Below are positions 31,851-43,559 of a stretch of DNA of 64,000 nucleotides, piece after piece. The position numbers and the translations under genes were made by a program. Below the pieces are notes generated by a model. That model saw only the letters and a program-made list of their open reading frames with translations, had not been told where the DNA came from and ran no database searches. Every line of letters starts with the position of its first letter. Within the stretch, counting starts at the first letter, position 1. Origin of the DNA: Brassica napus (lineage: Eukaryota > Streptophyta > Magnoliopsida > Brassicales > Brassicaceae); contig NC_063439.1 of the NCBI RefSeq assembly GCF_020379485.1, positions 15,197,683 to 15,261,682 of the forward strand. The letters are read 5' to 3'.

Positions 31851-34728
31851 TAACCAGGATGAATCGCAATGCAAGAAGCTGTATTTGGATACATAAAGTA
31901 CTGGAGAATCACCAGGAATTTGAATAAATCTCATATGAGTTAGGATGAAGAAGTTATCCCACTTTCAAATCAGGTGATCCAAGTTTTCTTGTTTGGTAAT
32001 ATGACAACTTCCTCGTCATTCTATTCAAACAAATATGGATCGTGATGTAAGAAGCTGTATTTGGATACCTAAAGTACTGGAGAATCACCAGGAAGTTGAA
32101 TAAATATCATAGGAGTTAGAATGAAGAAGTTATCCCACTTTCAAATCAGGTGATCCGAGTTTCATGTTTGGGATATGATAACTTCCTCGTCATTCTAATG
32201 AAACCAAGATCAATCGATATGTAAGAAGCTGTATTTTGATACAAAAAGTAGTGGAGAATCACCAGGAAGTAGAATAAATCTCATAGGCGTTAGGATGAAG
32301 AAGTTATCCCACTTTCAAATCACGTGATCCCAATTTTTTAGGAATATGAAAACCTCCTCATCATTCTAATCAAACAAGAATGAATCGCGATGTAAGAAGT
32401 TAAATTTGGATACATAAAGTAGTGGAGAATCACCAGAAAGTTGAACTAATCTAATAGGAGTTAGGATGAAGAAGTTATCCCACTTTTAAATTGGGTGATC
32501 CCAGTTTTCCTATTTGGGAATATGATAACTTTCTCGTTATTCTAATCAAACAAGGATGAATCGCGATGTAAGAAGCTTTATTTGGATACATAAAGTAGTG
32601 GAGAAAAACCAAGAAGTGCAATAAATCTCATAGGAGTTAGGATGAAGAAGTTATCTCACTTTCAAATCAGGTGATCCCAGTTTTCGTGTTTGGGAATATG
32701 AAAACTTCCCCGTCATTCTAAGCAACCAGGACGAATCACGATATAAGAAGTTGATTTGCATACATAAAGTAGTGCAGAATAACCAGAAAGTAGAATAAAT
32801 CTCATAGGAGTTAGGATGAAGCAGTTATCCCACTTTCCAATCAGGTGATCCAAGTTTTCCTATTTGGAAATATGACAACTTCCTTGTCGTTCTAATCAAA
32901 CCAGCATGAATCACGATGTAAGGAGCTCTAGTTGGATACATAAAGTAGTGAAGAATAACTAGGAAGTGGAATAAATATCATAGGATTTAGGATGAAGAAG
33001 TTATCCCACTTTCAAATCAAGTTATCCGAGTTTTCCTGTTTGAGATTATGACAACTTCTTTGTCATTCTAATTAAACCAGGATGAATCGCGATGTACGAC
33101 GTTTTATTTGGAAACATAATATAATGGACAATCACATGAAAGTGGAATAAATCTTATAGGAATTACGATGAAGAAGTTATCCCACTTTCAAATCAGGTGA
33201 TCCCAGTTTTCTTGTTTGGGATATGACAACTTCGTCGTCATTCTAATCAAACCAAGATGAATCGCGACGCAAGAAGCTGTATTTAGATACATAAAGTACT
33301 GGAGAATCACCAGGAAGTTGAATAAATCTCGTAGGAGTGAAGATGAAGAAGTTATCCCACTTTCAAATCATGTGATCTAAAGTTTTCCTGTTTGGTAATA
33401 CGAAAACTTTCTCGTCATTCTATTCAAACCAGAACGAATCGCAATGTAGAAATCTGTATTTGGATACCTAAAGTACTGGAGAATCACTAGGAAGTGGAAT
33501 AAATCTCATAGGATTTAGGATGAAGAAGTTATCCCACTTTCAAATCGGATGATCCCAGGTTTCCTGTTTGGGAATATGATAACTTCCTTGTCATTCTACT
33601 AATCAAACCAGGATGAATCGAGTTGTAAGAAGCTGAATCTGGATGAAGTGGAATAAATCTCATAGGAGTTAGGATGAAGAAGTTATCCCACTTTCAAATC
33701 AGGTGATCACAGTTTTCTTGTTTGGGAATATGACAACTTCTTCGTCATTCTAATCAAACCAGGATGAATCGTGATGTAAGAATATGTATTTGGATACATA
33801 AAGTAGAGGAGAATCACCAGGAATTTGAATATATCTAATAGGAGTAAGGTTGAAGAAGTTATCCCACTTGAAATTCGGGTGATCCCAGTGTTCCTATTTG
33901 AGAATATGACAACTTATTTGTCATTCTAATCAAACTAGGATGAATTGTGATGTAAGAATCTGTATTTGGATATAATAAGTAGTGGAGAATCACCAGAAAG
34001 TGAAATAAATCTCATAGGAGTAAGGTTGAAGAAGTTATCCCACTTGAAATTCGGGTTATCCCAGTTTTCCTATTAGGGAATATGACAACTTATTCGTCAT
34101 TCTAATCAAACCATGACTAATCGTGATGTATGAAGCTGTATAATATAGTTGACAATCACATGAAAGTGGACTAAATCTCATAGGAGTTACGATGAAGAAG
34201 TTATCCAACTTTCAATCAGGTGATCGTAGTTTTCTTGTTTGGGATATGACAACTTCTTTGTCATTCTAATCAAACCAGGATGAATTGCGATGCAAGAAGG
34301 AGTATTTGGATACATAAAGTACTGGAAAATCAACAGGAAGTTGATTAAATCTCATAGTAGTTAGGATGAAGTAGTTATTCCACTTTCAAATCAGGTGATC
34401 TCAGTTTTCCTGTTTGGGAATATAACAACTTCCTTGTCATTCTAATTAAACCAGGATGAATCGCTATGTAAGAACTGTATTTGAATACATAAAGTAGTGG
34501 AGAATAACCAGGAAGTGAAATAAATCTCATAAGAGTTAGGATGAAGAAGTCATCCCACTTTCAAATCAGGTGATCTCAGTTTCCTGTTTGGGAATATGAC
34601 AACTTCCTCGTCCCTCTAATCAAAAGAAAATGAATCGCGATGTAAGAAGTTGTATTTGGATACAAAAAGTAGTGGAGAATCACCAGGAAGTGGAATAATT
34701 GTCATTGGAGTCAGGATGAAGAAGTTAT
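31851..34728 (+). repeat. ~175-bp satellite array, block 1
   Basis: About 16 head-to-tail monomers, e.g. starts of GTGGAGAATCACCAGGAAGT near 32071, 32248, 32421, 32595, 32767, 32943 (spacing 172-177). Core: GGATGAAGAAGTTATCCCAC, GGTGATCCCAGTTTTCCTGT, GAATATGACAACTTCCTCGT, AGGATGAATCGCGATGTAAG, TTGGATACATAAAGTAG. Unit length and my memory of the Brassica HindIII/CentBr centromeric satellite agree, but I have not verified the identity. Monomers differ at many sites, so this is an old or peripheral array. One monomer near 33640 is shortened. Confidence 0.85.
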
Positions 34729-35690
34729 AAACTGCTAGTTATGGAACCAACCTTAGATTTGATACTAGCGAGGAAAGTGTGATCACTCTGGAGTATTAAA
34801 GATTAGGAAACCACTGATCTACCTGCTTCCGACACTCTCATCTGCAGTCTCAATTTGAACCTCATACAAACTCTCCTCGTTACTTGGACACATAAGTTAT
34901 CATTCTCTCCAGCCAAGAGACATGAGAAGCCTTGTAATGCCCCAAGCGAGACCCTTCCAGAAAAGAGTGGACCGGCATAGCAGAACCTTCGGCAACAGAA
35001 TCTTGATAGCTGCTCCTTGTCCCACGAAACTAGATCGCTCCTGCTGTGAACCACGTTCATCGGTATGTAGCTCGAGAGAACTAACCTCGCCTTACTAAGC
35101 AGATAAATCACGTCTACACCTGCATACTCAAGACGTCGCCTTAATCACCAAGGAGAAGTTCAAGAAGATGGAAGCAGTGCGGCAAATCACCAATCCCCGA
35201 GGCTCCAATGGAGAGACAAGTCCCCTACTGGAGATCAAGAAGCAATTTCCCAATGAAGACATAGTCGCTCTCCACGCCCCTCTTTGGGCTGCCATCTGGA
35301 TGTGACAGACATCCCGCCATTACCTACTGTTCCATCCACAAAAGAAGTCATGGTAGACTTGAGAGATCTCACTCTTCAGTATATGAACGTCGAGGATCCA
35401 ACTGAAAGGGCAACACGACAACAACGCGTCCTACAAAGTGAACTGGATGTTACATTAGAGGCGACTGCAGCCAATATCATTCAAGCTTCTACCACGGTTC
35501 CCTAGCTTCTATTGGAGTATCTTCTCCCCCAAGTGATGGCCTCCTTTTCTCAAGTAGCAGACGGTGCGAATGTACTTGCAAACCCTAAAAGAAAAGGAGG
35601 CAGGCCTGCGAGGAGTAGTACATCTCAGAACAACATCAGACTCAACCCAAAAATTTATGCCGGTATGGTATCCATGAAAGAGAACTTAAA
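34729..35690 (+). repeat. LINE ORF1 module B inside the satellite
   Basis: About 960 bp homologous to 30885-31850, joined to satellite on both sides: left at GAAGTTAT|AAACTGCTAG, right at GAACTTAAA|CAGGATGAATCACG. It keeps ORF1 C-terminal coding (PPLPTVPSTKEVMVDLRDLT, DPTERATRQQRVLQSE, KRKGGRPARSS). A segment present in module C (ATGCCCTAAAAGAGCAAGTG) is missing here. Confidence 0.88.
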
Positions 35691-36145
35691 CAGGATGAAT
35701 CACGATGCAAAAAGTTGTATTTGGATACACATAGTATGGGAGAATCACCAGGAAGTTGAATAAATCTCATATGCGTTAAGATGAAGAAGTTATCCCACTT
35801 TCAAATCAGGTGATCCAAGTTTTCCTTTTTGGTAATATGACAACTTCCTCGTCATTCTATTAAAACCAAGATGAATCGCGATGTAAAAAGCTGTATTTGG
35901 ATACCTAAAGTACTGCAGAATCACTAGGAAGTTAAATAAATGTCATATGAGTTAGGATGAAGAAGTTATCCCACTTTAAAATCATGTGATCCCAGTTTTG
36001 CTATTTGGGAATATGACAGCTTCCTCGTTATTCTAATCAAACCAGGATGAATAGCGATGTAAGAAGCTTTATTTGGATACATAAAGTAGTGGAGAATCAC
36101 CAGGAAGTGGAATAATTCTCATTGGAGTTAGGATGAAGAAGTTAT
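35691..36145 (+). repeat. Satellite monomers between modules B and C
   Basis: About 2.6 monomers of the same satellite. The last one ends GGAATAATTCTCATTGGAG...GAAGTTAT, a variant also seen in the monomer just before module B (GGAATAATTGTCATTGGAG), which marks a shared higher-order unit. Confidence 0.85.
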
Positions 36146-37140
36146 AAACCGCTAGTTATGGAACCAACCTTGGATTTTGATACTGGCGAGGAAAGTGTGA
36201 TCACTCTGGAGTATTAAAGATTAGGAAACCACAGCTCTACCTGCTTCCGACACTCTTATCTAAAGTCTCAATGCCCTAAAAGAGCAAGTGGTATCGAAAA
36301 ACCTCAATTTGAACCTCATACAAACTCTCCTCGTTACTTGGACACATTAGTTAACATTCTCTCCAGCTCAAGACACATGAGAAGCCTTGTAATACCCCAA
36401 GCGAGACCCTTCCAGAAAAGGGTGGACCGGCATAGCAGAACCTTTGGCAACAGAATCTCGATAGCTGCTCCTTGTCCCACGGAACTAGATCGCTCCTGCA
36501 GTGAACCACGTTCATCGGTATGTAGCTCGAGAGAACTAACCTCGCCTTACTAAGCAGATAGATCACGTCTACACCTGCATACTCAAGACGTCGCCTTAAT
36601 CACCAAGGAGAAGTTCAAGAAGATGGAAGCAGTGCGGCAAATCGCCATTCCCTGAGGCTCCAATGGAGAGACAAGTCCCCTGCTGGAGATCAAGAAGCTA
36701 CTTCCCAATGAAGACATAGTCGCTCTCCATGCCCCTCTTTGGGCTGCCATCTGGATGTGACAGACATCCCGCCATTACCTACTGTTCCATCCACAAAAGA
36801 GGTCGTGGAAGACTTGAGAGAGCTCATTCTTCAGTATATGAACGTCGAGGATTCAACTGAAAGGGCAACACGACAACAACGCGTCCTACAAAGTGAACAG
36901 GATGGTACGTTAGAGGCGGCTGCAACTAATATCATTCAAGCTTCTACCACAGCTTCCCTAGCTTCTATTGGAGTATCTTCTCCCCCAAGTGATGACCTTT
37001 CTCATGTAGCAGACGGTGCGAATGTACTTGCAAACCCTAAAAGAAAAGGAGGCAGGCCTGCGAGGAGTAGTTCTTCTCAGAACAACATCAGATTCAACCC
37101 GAAAATTTATGCCGGTATGGTATCCATGAAAGAGAACATA
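36146..37140 (+). repeat. LINE ORF1 module C inside the satellite
   Basis: About 1 kb, closer to module B than to 30885-31850: both have the insert GAGTATTAAAGATTAGG and the same left and right satellite junctions. The C-terminal ORF1 frame (PPLPTVPSTKEVVEDLRELI) is open from 36739. Distance B to C is about 1417 bp, the apparent higher-order repeat period. Confidence 0.88.
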
Positions 37141-37984
37141 AACAGGATGAATCACGATGCAAAAAGTTGTATTTGGATACATAAAGTAGGGGATAATCAC
37201 CAGGAAATTGAATAAATCTCATATGAGTTAAGATGAAGAAGTTATCACAATTTCAAATCAAGTGATCCAAGTTTTCCTTTTTGGTAATATGACAAATTCC
37301 TCGTCATTCTATTAAAACCAAGATGAATCGCGATGTAAGAAGTTGTATTTGGATATCTAAAGTACTGGAGAATCACCAGGAAGTTAAATAAATATCATAT
37401 GAGTTAGGACGAAGAAGTTATCCCACTTTAAAATCAGGTGATCCCAGTTTTCCTATTTGGGAATATGACAACTTCCTCGTTATTCTAATCAAACCAGGAT
37501 GAATCGCGATGTAAGAAAGCTTTATTTGGATACATAAAGTAGTGGAGAAAAACCAGGAAGTGGAATAAATCTCATAGGAGTTAGGATGAAGAAGTTATCT
37601 CACTTTCAAATCAGGTGATTCCAGTTTTCATGTTTGGGAATATGAAAACTTCCCCGTCATTCTAATCAAACCAGGATGAATCGCGATATAAGAAGTTGAT
37701 TTTCATACATAAAGTAGTGCAGAATCACCATGAAGTGGAATAAATCTCATAGGATTTAGGATGACGCAGTTATCCCATTTTCAAATTAGGTGATCCCAGT
37801 TATTCTAATTAAACCAGGATGAATCACGATGTAAGAAGATGTATTTGGATACATAAAGTAGTGCAAAATCACCATAAAGTGGAATAAACTCATAGGAGTT
37901 AGGATGAAGGAGTTATCCCACTTTCAAATCAGGAGATCCAAATTAGGATGAAGAAGTTATCCCACTTTCAAATCAGGTGAACCT
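37141..37984 (+). repeat. Satellite array, block 3, forward
   Basis: About five forward monomers, two with internal deletions (near 37790 and 37930, where GATGAAGAAGTTATCCCACTTTCAAATC is repeated after a shortened unit). Confidence 0.85.
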
Positions 37985-38482
37985 AAGTCTACTACTGTTA
38001 TTCTCCACTACTTTATGTATCCAAAAAAAAACTTCTTACATTGTGATTCATCCTCGTTTGATTAGAATGATGAGGAAGTTGTCATATTCCCAAAAAACAG
38101 AAAAACTGGGTTCACATGATTTGAAATTAGGATAACTTCTTCATCTTAAATCTTATGAAATGTATTCTACTTCCTGGTGATTCTCCACTACTTTATGTAT
38201 CAAAATACAGCTTCTTACATCGCGATTCATCCTTGTTTGATTAGAATGACGAGGAAGTTGTCATATTCCCAAACAGGAAATCTGGGATCACCTGATTTGA
38301 AAGTGGGATAACTTCTTCATCCTAACTCCTATAAGATTTATTCCACTTCCTGGTGACTCTCCACTACATTACGTATCCAAATACAGCTTCTTACAACGTC
38401 ATTCATCCTCGTTTGATTAGAATGATGAGGAAGTAGTCATATTCCCAAACATGAAAACTGGGATCACCTAATTTGAAAGTGG
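37985..38482 (-). repeat. Satellite array, inverted block
   Basis: Three monomers in reverse orientation: TTCTCCACTACTTTATGTATC at about 38003, 38179 and 38357. The switch point is near 37985 after CAGGTGAACCTAAGTC. The array ends at GAAAGTGG (38482), where a copia LTR follows. Confidence 0.88.
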
Positions 38483-40510
38483 AACCATTGAAATTAAAAA
38501 CTATGAGAAAGACTCAAAACTTGCTTGATCTTATTAATGAGAGATTTTACATATTTTTATCAAGAGATATCTAGGGTTTTTGTATCCAAGAAGATAAGGT
38601 AAGCATGTGGAGTCAATGGCTAATTCAAAACCATCCAATTAGGTGATCCGCACGTGTGAGAGGCTCCCTTAGCTGGCTCATGCTTTTGCTTTTACTTTCC
38701 AGTTGTGCTAGCCTGTCCAAGACACTCCTCTTATCCTTTCCAACGGTCTGATTCATCCTTGAAAGGCTAAGGTAACTTCTCCTCTTTACTTAAGTTACTC
38801 GGGTAACTTGGTGAATGTTTGGTCGAGGTTTATGTCGCCCACGCCTCGTACGAACGGTACGGATGGTATGGACAAGGTCGACCTAAACACTCCCATTCAT
38901 TCCCCAGTTTACCTTCTCTTCTGTTTCCTCAACCCATCATCTCTTCTCTTTTTATTACTCATCTGATCTCAACAGTCCCCCTCAAGCTTAGCTTTGTGAA
39001 AGCCTAAGCTTGGACAGCCATGAGATCTTCCTCATTAAAAACCTCACCAAGAAAAACCCACTGGGACAAAACCTTGATAAGGGAAAAAGAGTAAACACCT
39101 CATGACTAAGGGGGATCAGCTCTTCATCTTCCCAAGATCTATGAGTCCCAATCTGATGTGAATGGACTCCATAGTCTTTTATCTTGCAGCCTTAGTGAAC
39201 CAATCCGCCAACTGATCTTCATTTCTAGTGTAACATGGTAAGATGACTCCTAGAACAATCATCTGCCTCACCTTGTGGCAATCCACTTCAATGTGCTTTG
39301 TCCTCTCATGGAACACTAAGTTGGATGCAATGTAAATGGCGGCTTGGTTATCACAATTTATACTCATTGGTGTGTCTTGATCAATCTCCAAGTGCTTCAA
39401 GATGTCCTTGATCCATACTAGCTCGTTTGTAAGCTTCATCATGCATCTATACTCAGCTTCTGCACTTGAACAAGACACCACTTTCTGCATCTTGCTCTTC
39501 CAAGTAACCAAGTTGCCTCCAATGAATGTGCAACAGCCGGTTGTTGATTTCCGGTCAGCTCTATCTCATGCCCAATCAGCATCACAATAGCCCACCACTT
39601 CAGTGCTTCCATTGCACCCCATACATACTCCTTGATCCGGCGAGCATTCAGATAGCCTCTCCACCATGCGCCAATGATGTTCCTTAGGAAGCTGCATGTG
39701 TTGGCCAACCTGATTCACAACAAAGCATATATCAGGCCTTGTAATAGTAAGATAAATCAATTTGCCAACAAGCTTTCTATAGAGTTTAGGATCATGAAAT
39801 GGCTTGTTGTGTTTAATCTCCTCCTCTCTTGGTATTTTGTAGCCATCTTCCATAGGCATCCTTGCTGTCTTGCCTCCATAAGCACCTGCACCTTTCAAGA
39901 GATCAAGTGTATACTTCCTTTGGGACATGAATAATCTTTCCCTGGATCTACAAATCTCAATTCTAAGAAAGTATTTCATTTCTCCCAAATCTTTAATTTC
40001 AAACATAGACTTAAGAAACTCCTTGGTTGCTTTGATACCTTCCTTATCAATTCATGTGATAATGATATCATCCACATACACAAGGAGTACAATCATACCT
40101 GAGGGAGTATTCAGAGTAAAGAGAGTGTGATCCAATTCAGACTTCTTGAAGCCTCGGCCATTCAGTGTTGTGCTCAGATTGTTGTACCAGACTCTTGGTG
40201 ATTGCTTCAACCCATAGATAGCCTTCTTTAGCCTCAGAACATTCCCTTTCTTTACTAGATGTTCCAGACCTGGTGGAGGATACATGTAGGCTTCATCCTC
40301 AAGTTCTCCTTGTAAGAATGCATTCTTTACATCCATTTGCCACAATCCCCATCCAAGGTTAACAGCCAAGCTCAAAACAATCCGAATGGTATGTAATTTG
40401 GCTACTGGTGCAAATGTCTCAATGTAATCCTCTCCATACGTCTGAGTGAATCTACTAGTCTAGTCTTTTTCCTCTCAATTTGCCCATCAGCCTTGTATTT
40501 GATTGTAAAG
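38483..40510 (-). mobile_element. Ty1/copia element 1, 3' half only
   Basis: Minus strand: RT, RNase H, purine tract and 3' LTR. 3' LTR about 38483-38974, with CAACA|GTCCCCCTC at its right edge (LTR starts TGTTGAGATCAG on the minus strand, after the purine tract GAGGGGGAC). Its outer end abuts satellite, so a few terminal bases and the target duplication may be lost. The 5' half is cut at 40510 by the LTR of copia 2. 38984-39178 is 3' untranslated, with no gene. Confidence 0.88.
39179..40510 (-). pseudogene. Copia 1 RT (RVT_2) and RNase H
   Basis: From the right: KYKADGQIERKKTRLV (after the cut), LGWGLWQMDVKNAFLQGELE, AIYGLKQSPRVWYNN and the catalytic LVYVDDIIIT. Then FEIKDLGEMKYFLRIEICRS, VGKLIYLTITRPDICFVVNQ, and RNase H with KSMKQKV-type QKVVSCSSAEAEYRCM, NCDNQAAIYIASNLVFHERT and HIEVDCH. 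Frames change near 40050, 39600 and 39450. It is the same family as copia 2, from the close match of the two RT regions. Confidence 0.9.
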
Positions 40511-41009
40511 TGTTAAGATGGAGATCAGGAAGTAAAGAGATGAAGCTTTGAGGTTCAATAGAGTGTTGAGGCTGAGACAGTAACTTTAGAGTTTTAATGT
40601 GGTAACTTTATTTTAACCACGGTAACTACTTGGGAAGTTACATGATCTGATGAGAAGTTACCTTGGTGAAGAAAATAGAAGAAACTCGTCCAAAGAGTGT
40701 CAAGGATAAGGTTTCTCTTGGCTGGAAAGGATAAGCACCTTTACAGCAAGTGACAGCCTGTCCAAACATGTGAAGCATCTCAGCCTAGTATTTCTATTGA
40801 CTTCACATGCTTATAGGTCTAGATTGAAAACATTGAACCTAGACATGATTGTAATCTCTTTATAGCTTATAATCTCTCATTTGAATCAATTAATGGAGTT
40901 TTGAGTCTCTCTCTCTTGTTCTTATTCTCTCTAAAACTCTTAATCTCTTAAACATTGCACAAATCACTCAGATTAATTATTAAACACACTTTAAAACACA
41001 AAAGTGTTT
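40511..41009 (+). repeat. 5' LTR of copia 2
   Basis: Starts TGTTAAGATGGAG. The end is not fixed, because no second LTR exists; it must lie before the primer site at 41011. Shares segments such as GTTTTGAGTCT near its end with the copia 1 LTR. Contains polypyrimidine CTCTCTCTCTTGTTC. Confidence 0.7.
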
Positions 41010-41010
41010 A

Positions 41011-41022
41011 TGGTATCAGAGC
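41011..41022 (+). other. Primer binding site of copia 2
   Basis: TGGTATCAGAGC, complementary to initiator Met tRNA, right after the LTR. Standard for copia. Confidence 0.88.
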
Positions 41023-41160
41023 TAGGTTGCACAAAGGGGAGAGTGTGTTTGATTCTTGTTTAAGAAATCTGAGTTTCTTGAGGTGTTCTTGGTGTTTTTG
41101 ATGTGTTCTTGGTGCTTTTTGTTGTGCTTGAGATCGATTTGAATATGTGGAGAGTTTCTA

Positions 41161-42048
41161 ATGGATTCAAACGAGTTAAGCATGGTGGAGAAGAGAAGAT
41201 TAAGAAGTGCAGAGAAGAAAGAGAGAGATAACGAGTGTGTTTGGCCATTCTGGATGAAGACAGCCTTGGAGAGCTATCGGATTTGGAGTAATCATGTAAA
41301 GGAAGAGCCTTTAAAGGTGAGAGCTGCTGAGAAAGATCAGACAACAAGTTTGGAGGAGATTCAAGTAAAGGTGGAACCTTTAAAGGAGGTAGCTGCTGAA
41401 GAAGGTCAGACAACAAGGTTGAAGGTTCATGAAGCCAATGGTGTGATCTACAGTCTAAGACAAGGAAAGGACGAGTTATATCAGCTTGTGGAGAGGCTGA
41501 GAGAAGTAGAATCAGAGTTGGGTATAGTGAAAACTCATAAAGCAAGTCCGAGTTGGTGTCAAGGAAGGAGGAATCAGGATGTGATCTTTAGCTTTCTTAT
41601 AAAAGAGATATGTGAGCTGGTTAAACACATTTGTGATGTGTGGGAGATAAACAAGAAGCCAGATAGATGGAAGAGAGGTACTAGCTGCAAAAAGGGAAAG
41701 TTGAGAAAACTTTCTAAGATGTGGTTCATGATGAGCAGATTATGGAGGAAGGATATCAAGGAGTGTATGCAAGTAGGAGAGTGTTCGTACTCAGATTACA
41801 TGGGAGAATCTGTAGAGAGCAGTGGGGTTATGAGGAAGCTAGAGACCAAAGGAGCGGATGAGCGTACCACAAAGGAGGAATGGGATGAGTTTGTCAAGTA
41901 TGTGTATGCTTTGGGTACGACCCGGAGACAAGGTGCTCCTGCCAAAGCATCCACATCCAACAAAACCATTATTGTTGATTCTGGAGCAAGTCATCACATA
42001 ATCAGTGATAGAAGCTTAATGGATGATGTAAGGAACTTGGCATGCTAG
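41161..42048 (+). pseudogene. Copia 2 gag-like region and protease start
   Basis: 295-residue open frame. Gag part: WPFWMKTALESYRIW, then a lysine/glutamate-rich stretch with a duplicated unit (KEEPLKVRAAEKDQTTSLEE / KVEPLKEVAAEEGQTTRLKV). The protease start is near the end: TIIVDSGASHHIISDR, with catalytic DSG. The protease then breaks off after about 15 more residues and a stop, and pre-integrase sequence follows. So most of the protease and the GAG_pre-integrase start are deleted. No CCHC knuckle is obvious. Confidence 0.78.
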
Positions 42049-42049
42049 A

Positions 42050-42860
42050 TTGGAAAGATCCTAATATGTCATTTAATCACTTGGAGTGTGAAGCATGCAT
42101 ATTAGGAAAGCATTGTAGGACTGTTTTTCCAACATCATAAACTACTTATGAGCATTGCTTTGATCTAGTTCATTCAGATGTGTGGACTGCTCCTTGTTTG
42201 TCTAGAGATAGCCAGAAGTACTTTGTGACATTCATTGATGAGAAGTCTAAGTATACTTGGCTTACATTGCTTCCATCTAAAGATAAGGTGTTAGAAGCAT
42301 TTATGAACTTCCAAGCATATGTATCTAATCAATACAATGCTTCTATGACGGTACTGAGATCAGACAATGGAGATGAGTACATCAGCAACACCTTCAAGAG
42401 TCATCTAGCCAAGCATGAAATTGTACATCAGAGCAGCTGCCCATATACACCACAGCAGAATGGTGTAGCTGAGAGGAAGAACAGACACTTGATGGAGGTT
42501 GCTAGGTCGATGATGTTTCATGCAAATGTCCAAAAACATTTTTGGGGAGATGTTGTTCAGACGGCTTGCTATCTCATCAACTGGGTTCCAACCAAGATAT
42601 TACTCTGTGTCTATTTGAAGTGTTGAACAAGAGCAAGCCATTCATTGATCACGTACGTGTCTTTGGGTGTGTGTGCTATGTCATGGTTCCAGGAGGGCAG
42701 AGAAACAATCTAGAGGCAAAGAGTATTAAGGCTATGTTCATTGGTTACTCTATCACTCAGAAGGGGTACAAGTGCCATGATCCTGAAGTAAGGAGAGTGA
42801 TGGTATCTAGAGAAGTGAAGTTTGTTGAAGGAAAAGGTTATTATGAAGAAAGGGAGTGAG
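42050..42860 (+). pseudogene. Copia 2 integrase
   Basis: Pre-integrase CxxC part (CEACILGKHCRT), HSDVW (first D), KYFVTFIDEKSKYTW, VLRSDNGDEYIS (second D), QQNGVAERKNRHLMEVARSM (catalytic E), then AKSIKAMFIGYSITQKGYK. A stop after FPTS near 42139 and a frameshift near 42600 break it. All three D-D-E residues are present. Confidence 0.9.
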
Positions 42861-43559
42861 AAAATCTGAAGGATTTATCTAAAGCTCCATCTGATAAGGC
42901 AACAACACTGAGAGTGTTGTTGGAGAAGCTCAGGATAGGGTTATCCCAGGATCAGGAACCCGGAAGGAGAGAGCCTTCCAATCAGACTGGTGGAGCTGGA
43001 AGAACAACTCTTTTTAATCATGAGAGAGAGAATGGAACTGAATCTGGTTAGCAGGTGCAAAACCAAGGAGATTCAGGTCAGCATAATCAAGAGGTGACAC
43101 ATGAAGTAGAGAATGGTGCTTAATCTAGTGGAGATGGGCAAGAAGGGTCTACTGGTTCAGAGGAAAGTGGTACTCAGTCTAGTAGAGATTGGCAAGGAGA
43201 GTCTACTGGTTCAGATGAGAGTGGTGCTCAGTCAAGTGAAGATGGGCAAGAACAACAAGAAGAACAAGTTCAGGAGTTGAGAAGGAGCACAAGGATAAAG
43301 AGGGATGCTTCCAACTGGGTAAACACAGGAGTGTACTACAATGCCCAGGCTGTGAAGCATCCTTCCCAAGCTGTGTGCTCCTTTGCTGAGTTTCCAGAAG
43401 AACACTAAGCTTTTATGCTGAGTGTAGATGAGAGTTATGTTCCAAGAAGCTATGAAGAAGCTATGCTGATTCAAGAGTGGAGAGATTCAGTGAATATTGA
43501 GGCTGATGCTATGGTCAGAAATGATACTTGGTATGAGAGTGAGCTACCTAAAGTGAAGA

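Noticed and set aside
31851..38482. CRISPR-like array of regular repeats
   Set aside because: Units of ~175 bp run head to tail without unique spacers, in plant DNA; it is a satellite.
41060..41545. 161-residue minus-strand ORF
   Set aside because: Antisense shadow of the copia gag frame and leader, low complexity.
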